Assembly: GCF_029227915.1 (NCBI RefSeq)
Contig: NC_079883.1
Coordinates: forward strand, 20,706,001-20,770,000
Direction: 5' to 3'
DNA from: Hydractinia symbiolongicarpus
Lineage: Eukaryota > Cnidaria > Hydrozoa > Anthoathecata > Hydractiniidae
DNA length: 64,000 nt
This document shows positions 58,541-64,000 of the stretch, in pieces (position 1 is the first letter of the stretch; every line of letters starts with the position of its first letter). A program made the translations under genes and the position numbers. The notes below the pieces were generated by a model, which ran no database searches, was not told the DNA's origin, and saw nothing but the letters and a program-made list of their open reading frames with translations.

Positions 58541-60023
58541 TTATTTTTCTAAGGGTTTTTCTTCTTTTTTTTTGAATTTTTCGCCTGATTCAACCTCCTG
58601 GCGCTGAATGCGTTCAATGTTGTACTCATTAGATTTTGAGTCTGTCACCATTCCTGATATCTCAAAAGATTTCAACACATTTTTAACACCTTCAGTGCCA
58701 TCATTATAATGTAACACTGCAGAGTTTATTGCCATTTCTAAAGTTTGTTTGCCCATAAAAATGATTTTGGGACAGCGAGTCCATGCAACAGCATTGAAAC
58801 TCTCATTCGTGTTTTGGGTTTGACCATGCAAACACTTAGACAAGACTCATCAGAAAGTGCAGTAAATATAGGCCTCAGTAGATCAGATATCCAAATGTCT
58901 ATATTGATATTATCCTTATATTTAGATGTACCATGTTGTTTGTCATACCAATATTTGCAGCAGGTACTATCATTATGAGTACAAAATCAATAAAATTGCC
59001 TAAATTGCTTTTCTTATGGCATAAATGTTGTTAGTATTATTCCTTATTGCTAGACCATACCAAATCTGCATACTGTTGATAACACTTTTCGTCAATTTTT
59101 TTCTTCCACTAAGAGGAGTTGCTGTTCCTTTATGGCTTTTCACCAAGTTTCGTAGGCAGGTACCCATTCGCTTTTGGGTGTGACCAACACATTCCAACTT
59201 TTCAGGTACGAACCCATATTCTCTATAAGGATCAGACTTTACCACTTGATTAAAAGACGAAGTGTCACCATGTCCAAGGTAGTAAGAATATATAATGTTG
59301 TTCTTTTTTATTGAACGCCCAAATACTGCTGCTTCCATTGCTCCAGAGGACTGTGTGTGGTTGATATTGCACACATGTGATGCTTTCCAAGCATTGTATC
59401 TTGAGAATTTTTCTTATTTTCCCACATTCTGCAACCCATACAAAATTTTGTCAATGCTTCATAGTCTAAGCATTTATCATCTACAACACCAACGACAAAT
59501 CCATTCAGGGAAGCATGTCCACGACGCTGCCACGCTCCATCAATTTTGACGCACTTGCGCGGTGGGTCGCTTTCCTCGCAAACTTGTACCATCTCATTTG
59601 CAGCACGTTTCATACTTTTCTTAGCAGCCTTGTCAATGCCATGGATACATCTGCTTGCAATTTTTTAAATGGAGTGTCTGATATGCAGTGTAAATTCATA
59701 CAGCGACTAAAATTTTTCATTGTATTATGTGCTTGTCCAATTTCTCGGAAACTAATTACCATACGACTATTGGCCTCAAATGTTTTCCTTCCTTGTGCAT
59801 CGTTTTTGTTGTCATCAAATTTGCTACACACATTAGATGTATAAAATGTTTTCCTGCACTCGCACACACTGCAACATACTTCCAATTGATGTGCAAAACC
59901 CATTCGTGAGGACAAATTGTCAACACTTGTAATAGCACAACTACATTCCGGACAAGCGAGACTTTCTATGATTTTGCTCAAAATGGAAAAATTAACAAAC
60001 ATTAAATAGTCGATAGTTGACAT
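58541..60023 (-). pseudogene. Mutator-like transposase, broken, copy 1
   Basis: Four pieces in order. 60023-59610: MSTIDYLMFVNFSILSKIIE, ACPECSCAI, NLSSRMGFAHQLEVCCSVC, NSRMVISFREIGQAHNTM, CMNLHCIS. 59613-59308: KIDGAWQRRGHASLNGFVVG, LDYEALTKFCMGCRMW. 59374-59000: SSGAMEAAVFGRS, YLGHGDTSSF, GHTQKRMGTCLRNL, LTKSVINSMQIWYGLAIRNN, IRKAI. 58843-58541: CLHGQTQNTNESFNAVAWTR and CPKIIFMGKQTLEMAIN. This order matches the Mutator-type transposase proteins common in invertebrates, with zinc-binding CxxC, the DG(A/R)WQ and GHGD acidic positions. At least two frame changes and stops after IRKAI make it inactive. Confidence 0.82.
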
Positions 60024-60167
60024 TATATACAGTCTTTTTTTTTTTAAAGGGGATAACTTTCTAGCACTTGCAGAACACGAATTTGGAGTAGTATTTGGGG
60101 TTTGTAGATCAGGAGTGCTTTGATTTGGCGGTGTGTATGAATGTTTTCAGTGAATTTTTTTTCTTCT

Positions 60168-61215
60168 TTCTTGCAAAGTTTTGCTTGATGATTCATTTTG
60201 CTGGAGAGGTTGGCATTGATGAAGGTGCTTTATCAAAAGTGTTTCTCTCTAGTGCTATGCATGAAATTGCAATTAACATTTTCCCTAATGGAGCTCCAGT
60301 TGATTCCATGTTGCATGTTCAAAATGGCAATTTTGTAGCTTGTGGACAGTTGGCAGCATATAATTTAGCTCATGGTGCATCACCGCCATGTTTTCTTCAC
60401 TCTAATGTCTTTTCAATGATATTAGATCTTGACCTCAAAAGGGAAAACCTGTCAATAGAAAATCATTTAACTGATGCAGAAAAAGAGATGTTGTCATCTT
60501 TGAAAACTGTTCCAACAAATTTTACTGATGTTATCATTGAACATGGGTATACTGGCCTTATTAATCAACATAACTCTGATCAAATTATTGGAACAATACT
60601 TGTCAGTACTGTCAATGCGTTATTTAGAAGAATTTTCTAAGGAATTGGAACTATTCAATGTATACCAGTACATGAAGCAGTTTCCTACTATTTTCAAGTC
60701 CTTATTTGTATTCAAATCTGACAATATCATTGATAGGAATTACATTGTATCAATTCTTCGCCCACAATATGCGGAAGATCAGACCACTAAGAGGCAAGGT
60801 GAGGAAATGTTTAATGATTTGTTTCAAGATTTTCTGACAGAAGTTGAGACAAATGATTTAGTTGTTTCTGATGTACCTATCGCTTGGAAGGGTGATAGAA
60901 TCAAAGATGACAGAGCCCAAGATGATAGAATTGATAAAGTTCTGTATGAAAACGTTTCCATTACGGCCAGAACAATACTTTCCTGGATCACTGGACAGGA
61001 GCATAAGCCTGTCGATGTCAGCAATTTATTTTATCAAAGTTATATTTGGCCATGAATGTTTTGTTAGAAATCCTAAGCATCAAGTTTGCTATACGACTGT
61101 TCGCTCATGTAGCCGAGAAATAACATTTCCTATAGCCCATATAAAAAATCCTGTTCAATTCAAGAAGATATTTATTGCAGGTTTTTCTTATGGTCAATCT
61201 TTTTCTAGAGAATAA
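60168..61215 (+). pseudogene. HECT-like ubiquitin-ligase domain ORF in the transposon unit, frameshifted
   Basis: Three overlapping frames read as one protein. First: IHFAGEVGIDEGALSKVFLS, FPNGAPVDSM, GQLAAYNLAHGASPPCF (HECT N-lobe style GE-G-D-GG-REF region). Second: RYLEEFSKELELFNV, ILRPQYAEDQTTKRQGEEMF, ILSWITGQEHKPVD. Third: VIFGHECFVRNPKHQVCYT and SCSREITFPIAHIKNP, where the cysteine sits where the HECT catalytic cysteine would be, ending FSYGQSFSRE-stop. Frame changes near 60620 and 61040. Resembles G2E3-type HECT proteins associated with transposons; family call is inference. Faces the integrase fragment 446 bases away. Confidence 0.65.
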
Positions 61216-61660
61216 AAATTTGTGTATTTATATTTAAGGTAATACCACTTATGCCTGTTCAAATTTAAGTAGAAATTTTCACAGGTATATCGTTTATATG
61301 TTAAAAACTGCAAGTTATATTCATACTTATGTTTTCGCCTAAACAAAATTTACGACGCATACACGTTGAACCCTTTTGTTTGGTAACAGGAGAAAGCTTA
61401 TACAGTGTCTAAAGACAGATTTTATATTTTTTCATATTTTATGTTTGTTTGTTTGTTTAGTCTTGCTGGCCAGTCTTTTTAATGTCCATTAATATCTAAT
61501 GGGACTTTTTTTACTATCATTTTTATATTTTTTTATTTTGAGCATCTTTTTCATACCTTTTAACACTTTTTTCGATTTATCTGATCATTTTCTGTTGTAT
61601 TTTGTTGAAATTATGCATACCCAGTTTGAGCTATACGCATTATTAAGTTTCAATACACAA

Positions 61661-62190
61661 CTAGAAACTCAAATACTTGAAGTAATCTGTGTAGTTATTT
61701 TCCTCCTCGTTCATTTTGACATCTCCTAGTGCATTTGAGATTTGATTATTCGATGCTGCTAATTTCATCTCCATGCCTCCAAATTGCTCTGGAAGATAAT
61801 AGATTGAATCAGGACGGCCAGATACAGTGTCATGTCGAGATTTTATAATTCTATAAGTATTCCAGTGTGCAGTAACATCATTGAGTTGTTTTTGCAATAA
61901 TGCAGAAAACGAATACCATAAACATTCGTCACTTAAATCCAGGTCTCCATTGGCCTCCATGTCAGCAATTCTTCCACCAAATTGATCGTGTTTTGCTGGA
62001 ATGAGACCACCGAGATTCAATGCGTTGATTTCTTGAAGACGGGACGTACCTATGGGACTCGGGATTGGCACGAAAAATGTTTGAATTGCGGCTGAATACA
62101 GTTCTCTGTCCCCAAATCGGTGATCAGTTCAACTGGACATCCTTTATTTTTATTAACGCAATCAACGAAAATCGATGCTATATTATCTGG
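61661..62190 (-). pseudogene. Integrase-like DDE transposase, C-terminal fragment
   Basis: Starts at the duplication border in frame: DNIASIFVDCVNKNKGCPVE, LITDLGTENC (a D..GTEN motif typical of integrase-type catalytic cores), then after a frame change PIPSPIGTSRLQEINAL, DLSDECLWYSFSALLQKQLN, TAHWNTYRI and GRPDSIYYLPE. The first catalytic part is missing because the duplication begins there. Stop at 61661. Confidence 0.65.
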
Positions 62191-62192
62191 CG

Positions 62193-64000
62193 TTTAATTG
62201 ATAAATACAGCTAAAAAATTTGAAAAAAAATTTCTGCGGAAATTTGCCTCAATAGCCCCGGTTTACGGCATAACTTTGCTCAAAAGTAAGGAAACTTTGA
62301 AACACGATATCTTTAAATTTACTATAGGTATTTACATGACTTTTTCAAGGTTTGCTGGTTATATATCATTCTATCATTTAACGAAAAATAAATTTTAATT
62401 TCATAATGAATTTTAATTTATGCATAATTTATTCATCATTAATAAATAAACTCATGTTTGAAAAAGTAAATAGTTAGATTTTCATAATATATAATGTTTA
62501 TACATGGTGATTCTTCGTTAAATGATCTCTTCTATGATGTTAAAGATACTGTGAAAATTTCAAAACAATTGCGCTCAAAAATTCCGCTAAAATATGAAAT
62601 TTCTAAACACGCAATTATGAATTAGCTTAGTCAAACTCTCCTGGTATATATGATGGCTTTTCATTTTGAGTTTCTTTATCAGCATGTCCTTTTTTATTTT
62701 TCTAAGGGTTTTTCTTCTTTTTTTTTGAATTTTTCGCCTGATTCAACCTCCTGGCGCTGAATGCGTTCAATGTTGTACTCATTAGATTTTGAGTCTGTCA
62801 CCATTCCTGATATCTCAAAAGATTTCAACACATTTTTAACACCTTCAGTGCCATCATTATAATGTAACACTGCAGAGTTTATTGCCATTTCTAAAGTTTG
62901 TTTGCCCATAAAAATGATTTTAGGACAGCGAGTCCATGCAACAGCATTGAAACTCTCATTCGTGTTTTGGGTTTGACCATGCAAACACTTAGACAAGACT
63001 CATCAGAAAGTGCAGTAAATATAGGCCTCAGTAGATCAGATATCCAAATGTCTATATTGATATTATCCTTATATTTAGATGTACCATGTTGTTTGTCATA
63101 CCAATATTTGCAGCAGGTACTATCATTATGAGTACAAAATCAATAAAATTGCCTAAATTGCTTTTCTTATGGCATAAATGTTGTTAGTATTATTCCTTAT
63201 TGCTAGACCATACCAAATCTGCATACTGTTGATAACACTTTTCGTCAATTTTTTTCTTCCACTAAGAGGAGTTGCTGTTCCTTTATGGCTTTTCACCAAG
63301 TTTCGTAGGCAGGTACCCATTCGCTTTTGGGTGTGACCAACACATTCCAACTTTTCAGGTACGAACCCATATTCTCTATAAGGATCAGACTTTACCACTT
63401 GATTAAAAGACGAAGTGTCACCATGTCCAAGGTAGTAAGAATATATAATGTTGTTCTTTTTTATTGAACGCCCAAATACTGCTGCTTCCATTGCTCCAGA
63501 GGACTGTGTGTGGTTGATATTGCACACATGTGATGCTTTCCAAGCATTGTATCTTGAGAATTTTTCTTATTTTCCCACATTCTGCAACCCATACAAAATT
63601 TTGTCAATGCTTCATAGTCTAAGCATTTATCATCTACAACACCAACGACAAATCCATTCAGGGAAGCATGTCCACGACGCTGCCACGCTCCATCAATTTT
63701 GACGCACTTGCGCGGTGGGTCGCTTTCCTCGCAAACTTGTACCATCTCATTTGCAGCACGTTTCATACTTTTCTTAGCAGCCTTGTCAATGCCATGGATA
63801 CATCTGCTTGCAATTTTTTAAATGGAGTGTCTGATATGCAGTGTAAATTCATACAGCGACTAAAATTTTTCATTGTATTATGTGCTTGTCCAATTTCTCG
63901 GAAACTAATTACCATACGACTATTGGCCTCAAATGTTTTCCTTCCTTGTGCATCGTTTTTGTTGTCATCAAATTTGCTACACACATTAGATGTATAAAAT
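62193..64000. repeat. 4153-bp tandem duplication, copy 2 (partial)
   Basis: Continues to the window end, covering bases equivalent to 58040-59847. Confidence 0.95.
62694..64000 (-). pseudogene. Mutator-like transposase, broken, copy 2 (cut by window end)
   Basis: Same pieces and the same lesions as copy 1, so the duplication came after inactivation. The N-terminal part lies beyond the window. Confidence 0.8.

Larger units (their letters stand above)
58040..62192. repeat. 4153-bp tandem duplication, copy 1
   Basis: The sequence from 58040 restarts at 62193 with the same bases and runs to the window end. One difference seen: G at 58769, A at 62922. The unit holds a Mutator-type transposase, a HECT-like ORF and an integrase fragment. 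Confidence 0.95.

Noticed and set aside
59515-59844. 109-codon plus-strand frame
   Set aside because: Antisense to the Mutator-like transposase; occurs again in the second copy for the same reason.

Overview
This is AT-rich, intron-containing animal DNA. The introns, the vezatin and MOZART1 genes, and the many inverted-repeat mini-elements, LINEs and SINEs point to an invertebrate metazoan. A cnidarian, possibly a hydrozoan, is my best guess from general look; it is not proved. No bacterial, organellar or CRISPR features were seen.

Layout. 1-10.7 kb: mostly non-coding, with three short exon-like segments of an unidentified minus-strand gene (489-3172), a CTGACGCTCAGGGCAT-type tandem array interrupted by a tRNA-derived SINE, a truncated LINE, and inverted-repeat elements at 7.6-8.7 kb. 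10.7-13.2 kb: two conserved single-exon minus-strand genes, MZT1 (gamma-tubulin complex recruiter) and VEZT (vezatin, a junctional membrane protein). 13.2-21.4 kb: intergenic DNA with two mini-elements, a tRNA-like sequence and short repeats. 21.4-41.1 kb: a DNA topoisomerase II gene on the minus strand. I resolved all 22 coding exons; they join in phase into a 1592-residue protein with the ATPase, TOPRIM, tyrosine and acidic C-terminal parts. A decayed LINE lies in its first intron, and further mini-elements lie in other introns.

42-47.4 kb: a second LINE, decayed, whose 5' part lies in a 1120-bp tandem duplication. 47.4-53.1 kb: inverted-repeat sequences, including a 56-bp perfect palindrome, then a 3.1-kb element bounded by inverted repeats and a 9-bp target duplication and filled with GTACGGCT-containing repeats in two opposite arrays. 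55.6-56.8 kb: the first three exons of a plus-strand coiled-coil gene of the DUF4200 (CCDC42/CFAP73-like) type. 58.0-64.0 kb: a 4153-bp unit, tandemly duplicated and cut by the window end. It carries a broken Mutator-type transposase, a broken HECT-like ORF and an integrase-like DDE fragment.

The host genes have separate housekeeping or cytoskeletal jobs. One thing they share is a candidate splice acceptor 9-26 bases before each start codon, which would fit spliced-leader trans-splicing or short 5' UTR introns. The most unusual items are the GTACGGCT element, the HECT/integrase/Mutator unit, the near-identical tandem duplications and the long palindrome.
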